The notes under the pieces were generated by a model. It saw nothing but the letters and a program-made list of their open reading frames with translations, ran no database searches and was not told the DNA's origin. From NCBI GenBank assembly GCA_016287975.1, contig JAEEXV010000354.1:1-7106 (forward strand): a stretch of DNA of 7,106 nt. The letters run 5' to 3'. This document shows positions 1 to 5,209 of this stretch, piece by piece. How positions within the stretch are numbered: position 1 is the first letter of the stretch; every line of letters starts with the position of its first letter. Position numbers and translations under genes: made by a program. Source of the stretch: Lentisphaeria bacterium (GTDB taxonomy: Bacteria > Verrucomicrobiota > Lentisphaeria > Oligosphaerales > Oligosphaeraceae).

Positions 1-276
1 CCGAAAAGCCAGCCCGCCCGTAAAGCCCCCATTGCCCCGCCAGGCAAGCCCGGCGGTACACGCCGCCCATACACCGGGGCCCGCGCCCATGCCCCGCCCC
101 CGATGTGCGCGAGCGGGGGGTGCGGGGGGCGCAGCGAAGCGAAGCCCCCCGTCGTTTGCATGGCTGGATGAAGGCGCCAGCCCGCGCACATGCCCCGCGC
201 CGAAAAGCCAGCCCGCCCGTGAAGCGCCATTGCCCCGCCGGGCAAGCCCGGCGGCACACGCCGCCCATACATCGGG
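1..276. repeat. Duplicated GC-rich block, about 77 nt, two copies
   Basis: Copy 1 spans 1-78 and copy 2 spans 200-276. Both begin CCGAAAAGCCAGCCCGCCCG and end near CGCCGCCCATACA(C/T)CGGG, differing by one single-base gap and a handful of substitutions. The start-to-start offset is 199 nt, and both are linked to a CATGCCCCGC tract, so a longer ~200-nt unit may be involved. Each copy contains an inverted repeat CCGCC(A/G)GGC-AA-GCCCGGCGG; it is perfect in copy 2 (235-254) and has one mismatch in copy 1. No convincing coding sequence covers this region: the open frames give low-complexity Pro/Ala/Arg-rich translations without a ribosome binding site. Copy 1 starts at base 1, so the array may continue upstream of the window. 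Confidence 0.75.
123..151. other. GC-rich stem-loop
   Basis: CGGGGGGC (123-130) pairs perfectly with GCCCCCCG (144-151) across a 13-nt loop. It lies between the two copies of the ~77-nt block. There is no uridine-rich tail on either strand, so I call it a hairpin of unknown role and not a terminator. Confidence 0.5.
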
Positions 277-299
277 AACCGCTTGCCTATTGTTCTGTG

Positions 300-319
300 C
301 CGGGCCATTCTTGGCCCGG
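300..319. other. Strong stem-loop downstream of the pseudopilin gene
   Basis: CCGGGCCA (300-307) and TGGCCCGG (312-319) form a perfect 8-bp stem with a 4-nt loop TTCT. On the minus strand it lies about 80 nt beyond the pseudopilin stop codon. It lacks a T tract, so any role in ending or stabilising that transcript is a guess. Confidence 0.45.
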
Positions 320-352
320 ATGCCTTGCGGCAAATAAAATCCGCCCGTTCAT

Positions 353-389
353 CCGCGCCGCGCGGGGCAATATCGTCCGCACGGCGCGG
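353..389 (-). terminator. Possible terminator hairpin after the pseudopilin gene
   Basis: CCGCGCCG (353-360) and CGGCGCGG (382-389) are perfect complements separated by 21 nt, 12 nt past the pseudopilin stop codon on the minus strand. A T-rich run (ATTTTATTT on the minus strand) occurs about a dozen bases further on and not immediately after the stem. The long loop and displaced T run make this a weak candidate. Confidence 0.3.
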
Positions 390-401
390 GAATGGCAATG
401 A

Positions 402-1103
402 CTACTCGGTGTAACTGGGATGCTTGCCCCAGGTGACGCCACTGTCGCCGGCGTCGCCGCCCTTGACCTTGCCAGAGAATTCCTTTTCGTTGATGGTCTC
501 GACGTGGCCGTCGAGATAGAGGTAGTTGGCTTTGCCGCCGTGCATGTCCTTGGTCACGCCGTCCGCGTCGGCGTTGGCGGCGGTGCTGACAGTGCCGCCA
601 GAGGCGAGGCCCTTGTAGGCGTTCTTGGAGACGCTTTCGCCGATGCTGAGGGTGCCGGAGGTATTGTCGAGGGCAGTGATCTTGAAGCCCTTTTCACTGG
701 CGGTGCCGCTGTTCTTGTGGACGCCGTTGTTGGGGATGAAACTGATACGGGCGGTGACGGTCTTGTCGGAGCCGCTGTAGGAGTATTTGAGGGTGATGGT
801 CTCGTCCTCGGAGATGTCGACGGGGCAGAGGAAGATCTTGGTCTCAAGGCCAAGGCCCTCGTAGAGCATGCCAGCCATGCTGTAGTTGTTGGCGGTGCCG
901 TCGTAGTTCGGGGAGATGCGCTGGTCGTTGTCGTTCTGGAACATGGCCTCGGCATTGCCGATCTGCTTCATGTTGTTGATGCAGGCGGTCTGGTGGCCGC
1001 TGGCGCGGGCCTTGTTGAGGGCGGGCAGCAAGAGCCCCGCCAGGATGGCGATGATCGCGATGACGGTGAGCAGTTCCACCAGGGTGAAAGCATTGCGTTT
1101 CAT
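402..1103 (-). CDS. Type II/IV pseudopilin-like protein with H-x9-DG signature
   Basis: The 233-residue product has a class III prepilin N-terminus: basic MKRNA, then [16 protein letters not shown] with Glu at +5 of the predicted mature protein and a hydrophobic helix to about residue 29. Prepilin peptidase would cut after Ala5. The globular part contains an FLCPVD segment (91-96) and, near the C-terminus, His188 followed by nine residues and Asp198-Gly199, the H-x9-DG motif of DUF1559-type pseudopilin-like proteins common in Lentisphaerae, Verrucomicrobia and Planctomycetes. The product should be anchored in the inner membrane or assembled into a pseudopilus; its cargo is unknown. I chose the ATG at 1103 because AAAGGAG lies 12 nt upstream (1116-1122) and the pilin signal begins there; the open frame extends to 1214 but runs across the promoter. 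No secretion or pilus genes adjoin it, which is usual for these scattered genes. Confidence 0.9.
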   Translation of the reverse strand: MKRNAFTLVELLTVIAIIAILAGLLLPALNKARASGHQTACINNMKQIGNAEAMFQNDNDQRISPNYDGTANNYSMAGMLYEGLGLETKIFLCPVDISEDETITLKYSYSGSDKTVTARISFIPNNGVHKNSGTASEKGFKITALDNTSGTLSIGESVSKNAYKGLASGGTVSTAANADADGVTKDMHGGKANYLYLDGHVETINEKEFSGKVKGGDAGDSGVTWGKHPSYTE

Positions 1104-1193
1104 GGTTGTTTTTTTCTCCTTTTGGATTTCCAGACAGCTTGGATTGCAGAAAAATGATTCAGAACTCCCCCCCGCGTAGAAACACTTTTGCTT

Positions 1194-1221
1194 ATTATAA
1201 TCAAATTCTGTCAATTTTCAA
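1194..1221 (-). promoter_or_regulatory. Sigma70-like promoter for the pseudopilin gene
   Basis: Read on the minus strand, TTGAAA (1221-1216) is followed after exactly 16 nt by a perfect TATAAT (1199-1194). Transcription would start near 1187, giving a leader of about 84 nt before the ATG at 1103. A TTGACA also occurs, but only 9 nt from the -10 box, too close to serve as its -35. This is the best promoter-like sequence I see in the window. Confidence 0.6.
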
Positions 1222-1312
1222 CCCCCTCACCGGGAAAAGTTCTCTTTTGTCGGAATCATGCCACTTGCTGTACTGAATGCACAGCCCTAAATGGCAGATT
1301 GTGCATCTAATC

Positions 1313-1403
1313 TGGCAGTGCGGTTTCCCTGGCAGTGCGGTTTCCCTGGCAGTGCGGTTTCCCTGGCAGTGCGGTTTCCCTGGCAGTGCGGTTTCCCTGG
1401 CAG
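1313..1403. repeat. 17-nt tandem repeat, five copies plus a partial sixth
   Basis: The unit TGGCAGTGCGGTTTCCC occurs five times without a mismatch at 1313, 1330, 1347, 1364 and 1381, followed by TGGCAG (1398-1403), where the array breaks off. There are no spacers, so it is a minisatellite and not a CRISPR array. The unit length is not a multiple of three and cycles through all frames (…QCGFPGSAVSLAVRFPW…), which argues against protein function. It sits between the pseudopilin promoter and the transposase remnant. Confidence 0.95.
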
Positions 1404-1455
1404 GGTGTGACGGGATGCAGTCTGGTTTGCGGATTATTTTTGGTGCCTCCCCCGG

Positions 1456-1481
1456 CCGCCCCCTCCCCGGGGAGGGGGCGG
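1456..1481. repeat. Perfect 26-nt GC-rich palindrome
   Basis: The sequence CCGCCCCCTCCCC (1456-1468) is directly followed by its exact reverse complement (1469-1481), with no loop. It lies 57 nt upstream of the transposase start. It could fold as a hairpin in RNA from either strand, or act as a cruciform or REP-like element. No T tract follows, so there is no specific reason to call it a terminator. Confidence 0.7.
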
Positions 1482-1537
1482 TGCGTTTTCCGTGGCACGC
1501 CCAGGCACAGGAGGGCTCATCAAGGGAATATAAATCC

Positions 1538-2149
1538 ATGGACAAGAAACACTTGACCCAGAACGAGCGCAGGCGGATTGCGGAGCTGCTGGAGCCGGGG
1601 CTGCCGCTGTCCCGGATCGTGGCGGCGCTCCACGTGGCCCGCACGACCATTTCCCGCGAGATCCCAGGGCGCCGCCAGTGGCAGGCGGGCCAGGGGAACA
1701 GGGAGCGCAGCTTCCTGTCCCTGTTCTCCTCGAAGTGCAGCTGCAGGCGCTGCGGCTCCGCGCCGGACGGGGAAGCAGAATCGAAGCCCGCCTGCGGCCC
1801 GGGCGCGCCGCCCTTCGCCGAGACGATGAAGTGCGGCCGGCTGAACCGCCCTCCGTACGTCTGCAACGGCTGCCTCTCGCGGCCGCAGTGCCGCAGCCCG
1901 AAGATGTGGTACGACTGCAAGGCCGCGCACGGGGAATGCCGCGCCCTGCTCTTCTCGGCGCGGAAGGGCGCCGACCTGGGCCGGGCCGGGCGCGACGCCA
2001 TCCTCCCGGTCGTCCTGCGCGGTCTTCAGAAGAGACAGTCGCCGGCGCACAGCGTGGCGGCCAGCCCGGACGCCCCCAGGACACGCGTCTTCTACTGCAA
2101 CCCGTTCCATGCCTGGGAAAGCCGCATGGGGAACAGCGCATTTTGGTAA
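1538..2149 (+). pseudogene. Truncated IS30-family transposase (N-terminal part only)
   Basis: The 203-residue product starts MDKKHLTQNERRRIAELL and has a helix-turn-helix ending ARTTISREI (about residues 5-38), the classic IS30-type N-terminus. A cysteine-rich stretch follows, including PPYVCNGC and CRSPKMWYD (about 106-126), then CRALLFSARKGADL and QKRQSPAHSV, matching the order seen in IS30 transposases of the HLNYSER/PYVCNGC type. The frame ends at 2149, before the DDE catalytic domain; full-length relatives run well past 300 residues, so it cannot catalyse transposition. The last ~20 residues (from about WESRMGNSAFW) are encoded by a copy of the terminal repeat of the adjacent 296-bp element, suggesting the 3' half was lost at that junction. 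The start is supported by AAGGGA 10 nt upstream; the same frame extends to 1277, but only through the tandem repeat and palindrome. Confidence 0.8.
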
Positions 2150-2186
2150 AACCGTAATATATTAACCAAACACGCTGTTCCCCATG
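2125..2186. repeat. Long inverted repeat at the transposase 3' end
   Basis: CATGGGGAACAGCG (2125-2138) is the exact reverse complement of CGCTGTTCCCCATG (2173-2186). Inside it TTTGGT (2142-2147) pairs with ACCAAA (2165-2170), extending the stem after a small internal loop, and the centre holds the AT palindrome TAATATATTA (2155-2164). The arrangement places a right-end-like repeat (copy 1) next to the left end of the 296-bp element, as in neighbouring or tandem mobile elements. The transposase stop codon lies in the loop, so the hairpin might also affect transcript ends. Confidence 0.75.
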
Positions 2187-2463
2187 AGGGTCGGTTCCAT
2201 CGCCATTTCGCCAAGTCGTCATTCCGGATTGTCTGCTTCACGAGGGATCATTGCCGCCCCGCCTGAGGGAAAGTGCGCTTGACGAAGCGGACGTAGCCAC
2301 GGCGTCCCGCCGTGGCGGTCGGGTGAGCCACACAGGATTTGCAACTGGGCGGCGGAATCGTTCATTGCGTCGCTAGTCGGGGCGACCACGGCGGGACGCC
2401 GTGGCTACCATTTTCGGGACGTTGACCAGGCAATAGCCTACCCTCATGGGGAACAGCGCGTTT
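2168..2463. mobile_element. MITE-like non-coding element with 27-bp terminal inverted repeats
   Basis: The left end (2168-2194) and right end (2437-2463) are inverted repeats matching at 25 of 27 positions, with the core CGCTGTTCCCCATGAGGG. The 296-bp interior has no credible gene. It holds a nested pair of perfect 23-nt inverted repeats (2293-2315 and 2386-2408). Short length, long terminal repeats and no coding capacity fit a miniature inverted-repeat element mobilised in trans. I found no target-site duplication: the flanks read TTAACC on the left and CGAATA on the right, so insertion by a known mechanism is unproven. The parent transposase is not identifiable; the adjacent IS30 remnant is a neighbour and not necessarily the source. 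Confidence 0.65.
2293..2408. repeat. Nested inverted pair of palindromic REP-like repeats
   Basis: The 23-nt arm at 2293-2315 is the exact reverse complement of 2386-2408. Each arm contains GCCACGGCG-TCC-CGCCGTGGC or nearly all of it, so each can also fold alone into a 9-bp stem with a 3-nt loop (the right arm loses the last pair). The result is two REP-like hairpins facing each other inside the larger element. The structure is seen directly; any regulatory or transposition role is inference. Confidence 0.8.
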
Positions 2464-2476
2464 CGAATATGAAACC

Positions 2477-2492
2477 GGCGGCGATTGCCGCC
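2477..2492 (-). terminator. Possible terminator hairpin after the isomerase gene
   Basis: GGCGGC (2477-2482) and GCCGCC (2487-2492) form a 6-bp stem with a 4-nt loop, 23 nt past the isomerase stop codon on the minus strand. The following minus-strand bases are GGTTTCATATT, only modestly T-rich, so this is a weak candidate. Confidence 0.3.
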
Positions 2493-2514
2493 CGCACGGG
2501 GGATTGGTCTTACC

Positions 2515-3321
2515 CTACTTGTTCCCCTTTGCCAGCTGGTTGTCGACCATGTAGTGGTAGCTCATCTCGATCGCCTTGTCCATCTCCACGTCGCAGAAGT
2601 CCAGTTCGACGATGACGCTCTGGACCTGCTCAGGGGCGGCCTCGATCAGCGCGGGGATGGGGCTCCCGCCCATGCCCAGCGGCAGCATGTGCACGTCGCG
2701 CTCCAGGATGCCGTTCACCATCGTGTCCCCCGACACCTTCTGCTTGGCGTGGCCGTCCTTGATGTGCAGCAGAATCGTGTCGTCCGCGAAGATCTTCAGC
2801 ATTTCGACAGGATCCTCGGTGCCCAGGTTGCTGGCCCAGAAGCAGTCGATTTCGAACTGGATGCCAGGCACCAGTTCGCGGTAGATCTCATACTTGAGCC
2901 GCCCGTCGATCCGCTGGAACTCGAAGTCGTGGTTGTGCTGGAAGAGGGTGAAGCCGTTGCGCGCGAGGATCTCCTGCATTCCGCGCGTGTTCTCCGCCGT
3001 GCGCTGGATGGAATCCATGTCGTCGAAGTCCTTCGGCCCGTATCCGCACACGATCTTGTCCAGATGGCAGATCGACGCGATCTCCATCACCTCGCCCAGG
3101 TTGTACTGGCTGCGCGCCCACGGCGAATGGCTCGACACCATCTTCAGCCCCAGGTCATCCAGCACCTTCATGAACTCGGTCGGACGCAGGTTCCAGAAGC
3201 CCGCGGGCTCCACGCAGACATACCCGATGTCCGCCACCCGCTTCAGCACCTTCACAAAGTCCTTCTCCGCGGCCTGCCGCATCGAATACAACTGCACCCC
3301 AATCGGCTTCAACTCCTTCAT
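2515..3321 (-). CDS. Sugar phosphate isomerase/epimerase-like TIM-barrel protein
   Basis: The 268-residue product belongs to the xylose-isomerase-like TIM-barrel (AP endonuclease 2) superfamily, which includes IolE and hexulose-phosphate isomerases. Landmarks in order are IGVQLYSMRQ (first strand), VCVEPAGFW with Glu38, the HNHDFEF motif (His129-Phe135), FEIDCFW (Glu157, Asp159), LLHIKDGH (His186) and VIVELDF (Glu239). Glu, Asp and His at these strands are the usual divalent-metal and catalytic positions. The length fits the family. There is no signal peptide, so it is probably cytosolic; the substrate cannot be read from sequence. I chose the second ATG because AGGAGG (3332-3337) is 10 nt upstream of it, but only 1 nt from the first ATG (3330). 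It is transcribed divergently from the AraC-type regulator at 4126-4707, with a small unrelated gene between. Confidence 0.88.
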   Translation of the reverse strand: MKELKPIGVQLYSMRQAAEKDFVKVLKRVADIGYVCVEPAGFWNLRPTEFMKVLDDLGLKMVSSHSPWARSQYNLGEVMEIASICHLDKIVCGYGPKDFDDMDSIQRTAENTRGMQEILARNGFTLFQHNHDFEFQRIDGRLKYEIYRELVPGIQFEIDCFWASNLGTEDPVEMLKIFADDTILLHIKDGHAKQKVSGDTMVNGILERDVHMLPLGMGGSPIPALIEAAPEQVQSVIVELDFCDVEMDKAIEMSYHYMVDNQLAKGNK

Positions 3322-3331
3322 TCCCTGCATT

Positions 3332-3337
3332 CCTCCT
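3332..3337 (-). promoter_or_regulatory. Shine-Dalgarno site deciding the isomerase start
   Basis: AGGAGG on the minus strand lies 10 nt before the ATG at 3321 and 1 nt before the alternative in-frame ATG at 3330. The spacing favours the downstream ATG. Confidence 0.7.
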
Positions 3338-3447
3338 GTTTTCCGGACTCACTCCCGCATTGACGAAAAACACGGGACTTCTGCATTACATTACACCAAC
3401 TCGCCCATTCCACAATTGATGTTTTCCGTGATTCTTTGACGAAAAAC
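3338..3447. repeat. Two tandem imperfect inverted repeats upstream of the isomerase gene
   Basis: The pattern GTTTTCCG … TTGACGAAAAAC occurs twice: 3338-3345 with 3360-3371, and 3421-3428 with 3436-3447. GTTTTCCG and CGAAAAAC are near-complementary (7 of 8), so each copy is an imperfect dyad with an 18-nt or 11-nt centre. The pair lies directly upstream of the isomerase gene. It could be a duplicated operator or simply remnant repeats; no matching regulator site is known to me. I see no clear -35/-10 pair here. Confidence 0.45.
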
Positions 3448-3663
3448 CGCCGCCGCGCGGAAATCTCGCGGCCCGCCATGTTCGATTCCCAGATTCACTC
3501 GTTAAGAATTAAAATACCCGAGGAGTCTGTCATTCAAAAAACAGATTGGCAAATGCTTGCGTCTCCTTGGTTCCCCAAAAAACAAACAGAATACTCAAAT
3601 TAAACGGAATTTAAAGGCTTGGGCAGCATGAAAATCTGGACTTGGTCAATTTGCCTCTGTTGT
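3448..3663. other. AT-richer non-coding stretch
   Basis: No gene, RNA or clear terminator is visible here. The base composition differs sharply from the surroundings: the line 3601-3660 has 25 G+C of 60, compared with 40 of 60 in a representative oadA line (5821-5880). It forms the left part of the AT-richer segment that continues through the small gene to about 4165. Confidence 0.6.
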
Positions 3664-4038
3664 CTAGGGATTCTCCGTCCGAAGCCGTAGTCTGAAACGA
3701 GGACGCTGCGGCTCTGACGCAAGCCCAACCTGCGGAGGAGAGTCCGATAGCTGTTGGGATGGTGTAGTAATCACGGAATTTCCATGTGCATCAGACTCCT
3801 TTGCTACAACGATGTAAATACTTTCCAATGTACCGATATCTTCTGAATTACCTGATACATTGGAAATAGAACTTATGTGGATAGGTTTCCAACCATCCCT
3901 CTCAAGAACGTTTAGAATATATGCCATGCTATTCTCGAGACTCCTATCAGCTGTCTCGAGTAATAATTTCTTGCTTTCCTTGCCATCGGCAATAACCCCC
4001 TCCCCATTCCAGAAGAGATGTATAACTCTGTATTGCAT
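3664..4038 (-). CDS. Small hypothetical protein, possibly DUF4177-like
   Basis: I do not recognise this 124-residue protein with confidence. It starts MQYRVIHLFW, has a helical middle, then VLERDGWKPIHISSISN (44-60) and the strand IYIVVAKES (74-82). This resembles the small DUF4177-type fold, where a first strand, a helix with a GW motif and a late YIV strand form a compact domain; that similarity is only a pattern match. The C-terminal ~40 residues (Ser/Pro/Gln, then RPRFRLRLR) look disordered and basic. No signal peptide or membrane segment is visible. The ATG at 4038 is preferred over the upstream TTG (4056) because AAGGAG (4048-4053) sits 9 nt before it. The gene lies in the AT-richer segment between the isomerase and regulator genes, and its codon use is less GC-biased than theirs, consistent with recent acquisition. 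Confidence 0.6.
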   Translation of the reverse strand: MQYRVIHLFWNGEGVIADGKESKKLLLETADRSLENSMAYILNVLERDGWKPIHISSISNVSGNSEDIGTLESIYIVVAKESDAHGNSVITTPSQQLSDSPPQVGLASEPQRPRFRLRLRTENP

Positions 4039-4047
4039 TTTGTTCCT

Positions 4048-4053
4048 CTCCTT
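4048..4053 (-). promoter_or_regulatory. Shine-Dalgarno site of the small hypothetical gene
   Basis: AAGGAG on the minus strand is 9 nt before the ATG at 4038. It overlaps the coding portion that an upstream TTG start would require, which argues for the ATG and supports the gene being real. Confidence 0.6.
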
Positions 4054-4125
4054 CAAGTTTTGCTGCTACAAGGACGTATTCAGCCCCCACCCCATGTGAG
4101 GTTGTTGGCTTAAAGTATTAAGATA

Positions 4126-4707
4126 ATGGCGCAAAATAGTTTTGCAAGTCGTTGGCGGGAAAAATCGAGAATGGGATTAGCGCAGGACGATTGCGCCGTT
4201 GCCGTCGAGGGAAAGAAGGTGCTCGATGCGGCAACCGTCAGCGAGGCGCTGCTCGCCTTCCTCCAGGTGATGTTCCAGGGCCAGCACCAGAGCCGCCAGC
4301 CCAACCCGATGGCCGTCTACAGCCTGTACGCCACCCTCGCCTACTACGCCCTCTCGCCGCAGGTCTCCGACGCCGCCGCGCATCCCCGCCCCGTCCAGGC
4401 CGCCCTCGCCTATCTCGAACACCACGCGTGCGAGGCGCCGTCGCCCGGCGCCCTCGCCGCCGTCGCGGGCGTCAGCGAAGACCACCTCTACACCCTCTTC
4501 CGCCGCCACCTCGGCCTCTCCCCGCACCGGCACATCCTCGAACTGCGCATTGCCAAGGCCAAGCAGATGCTCGCAGGCACCGAGACCTCCATCAAGCAAA
4601 TCGCGGCCGCCTGCGGCTTCCAGAGCCTCGAAGTCTTCTACCGCCAGTTCCGCCGCCTCACGGGCACCACCCCCGCGCAATACCGCCGCCAATATCTCCC
4701 CGCCTGA
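4126..4707 (+). CDS. AraC-family regulator lacking its N-terminal sensor domain
   Basis: Residues 88-192 form a complete AraC/XylS DNA-binding domain. The first HTH contains LAAVAGVSEDHLYTLFRRHL (about 110-129); the second contains IKQIAAACGFQSLEVFYRQF (156-175), followed by the typical RLTGTTPAQYRR end. Residues 20-85 resemble the helical linker usually found between sensor and DNA-binding domains. The product is 193 residues, whereas full-length sugar-responsive AraC regulators are about 270-300, and no cupin-like sensor precedes it. The frame is closed by a stop at 4111, the start ATG has no visible Shine-Dalgarno sequence, and the sequence turns from AT-rich to GC-rich within the first ~15 codons. 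I infer a 5' truncation; it may be a pseudogene or may make a ligand-independent DNA-binding protein. It is divergent from the isomerase gene, a plausible former target. Confidence 0.8.
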   Translation: MAQNSFASRWREKSRMGLAQDDCAVAVEGKKVLDAATVSEALLAFLQVMFQGQHQSRQPNPMAVYSLYATLAYYALSPQVSDAAAHPRPVQAALAYLEHHACEAPSPGALAAVAGVSEDHLYTLFRRHLGLSPHRHILELRIAKAKQMLAGTETSIKQIAAACGFQSLEVFYRQFRRLTGTTPAQYRRQYLPA

Positions 4708-4725
4708 CAAGGGGCGGGCACCGCA

Positions 4726-4742
4726 GCGGGCCGACGGCCCGC
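4726..4742 (+). terminator. GC hairpin after the AraC-type gene
   Basis: GCGGGCC (4726-4732) and GGCCCGC (4736-4742) form a perfect 7-bp stem with a 3-nt loop, 18 nt past the regulator's stop codon. No T tract follows (GTCCCGGCC), so it may be a weak or factor-dependent terminator. The rest of the gap up to oadG (4743-4910) holds no gene; TATATT at 4836-4841 could be a -10 element but has no partner -35 at proper spacing. Confidence 0.4.
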
Positions 4743-4910
4743 GTCCCGGCCTCTCCCCGCCTGTACGGAAGCCGCATCCGCGCGCCAGGCGCCGCCATAT
4801 TTGCCGGGGATGCCCCCGAACTCCTTTTCAAGCATTATATTCTGCCTCTGTCCGTTTTACGGGCTCCGTCCCGTTCCCGTCCTCATCCACAACAAGCACA
4901 CAACACCTTT

Positions 4911-5156
4911 ATGGACAACATCCTCAGTGCGCTCACGGTCATGGTCGTGGGCATGGGCTTCGTCTTCTTCTTCCTGGTCATCCAGGTCCTGATCACCAAG
5001 TTATTCGCGCGCCTCGGCCAGAAGTTCGCCTATTTGTTCCCCGAGCCCGCCCCCGCCAAGCCGAAGGCCCCCGCCAAGCCCGCCGCCTCCGACGACTCCG
5101 AGACCGCCGCCGCCGTCGTGGCCGCGCTGCTCGCCGCCGGCAAGATGCCGCGGTAA
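4911..5156 (+). CDS. oadG: Oxaloacetate decarboxylase gamma chain (OadG family)
   Basis: The 81-residue protein has one N-terminal transmembrane helix (about residues 5-30, LSALTVMVVGMGFVFFFLV…), an Ala/Pro/Lys-rich linker (45-58) and a short Ala-rich C-terminal helix. This is the standard layout of OadG, the small membrane subunit that assembles and stabilises the sodium-pumping decarboxylase, joining the biotinylated alpha chain to the membrane beta chain. Size and the GMGFVFFFLVIQVLI pattern fit the family. It lies 53 nt upstream of oadA on the same strand, the usual order. The frame stays open upstream to 4152, but the membrane helix starts right at this ATG. No clear Shine-Dalgarno sequence precedes it. 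Identity as oxaloacetate rather than another biotin-dependent decarboxylase rests on oadA. Confidence 0.85.
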   Translation: MDNILSALTVMVVGMGFVFFFLVIQVLITKLFARLGQKFAYLFPEPAPAKPKAPAKPAASDDSETAAAVVAALLAAGKMPR

Positions 5157-5209
5157 CATCCCCGCCCTTTTCCTCCATCCACAATCCCCAAGTTAGGTCA
5201 AGCACTCTG

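Noticed and set aside
32..401. Short open frames in the first 400 bases
   Set aside because: The translations are low complexity, pass through the duplicated non-coding block and have no ribosome binding site.
420..1157. Plus-strand open frame opposite the pseudopilin gene
   Set aside because: It is the antisense of a recognised gene, and its Val/Gly/Ala-rich translation has no domain signature.
1104..1214. Upstream start for the pseudopilin at 1214
   Set aside because: It would place 37 extra residues before the prepilin signal and would overlap the -10/-35 promoter elements; the AAAGGAG site supports 1103.
1313..1403. CRISPR array
   Set aside because: The 17-nt units are contiguous with no spacers and no cas genes are present.
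1277..1537. Extending the transposase frame upstream to 1277
   Set aside because: The added codons only translate the 17-nt tandem repeat and the GC palindrome. The IS30 N-terminus starts at 1538, with AAGGGA 10 nt upstream.
2485..3363. Plus-strand open frame opposite the isomerase gene
   Set aside because: It is a GC-driven antisense frame with a His/Leu/Val-rich translation; the minus strand has the clear TIM-barrel motifs and a Shine-Dalgarno site.
3934..3960. CTCGAGA…TCTCGAG inverted repeat inside the small hypothetical gene
   Set aside because: It is a 7-bp dyad with a 13-nt centre within coding sequence; it could easily be chance and nothing else supports a function.
4109..4145. Small dyads CTTAA-AGTA-TTAAG and GCAAAA-TAG-TTTTGC around the AraC start
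   Set aside because: They are only 5-6 bp stems in AT-rich DNA, too short to call operators without comparative data.
4152..4910. Longer upstream extensions of the oadG and oadA frames
   Set aside because: The extra residues are Arg/Pro-rich out-of-frame readings of the AraC gene and intergenic DNA; the domains begin at 4911 and 5210.
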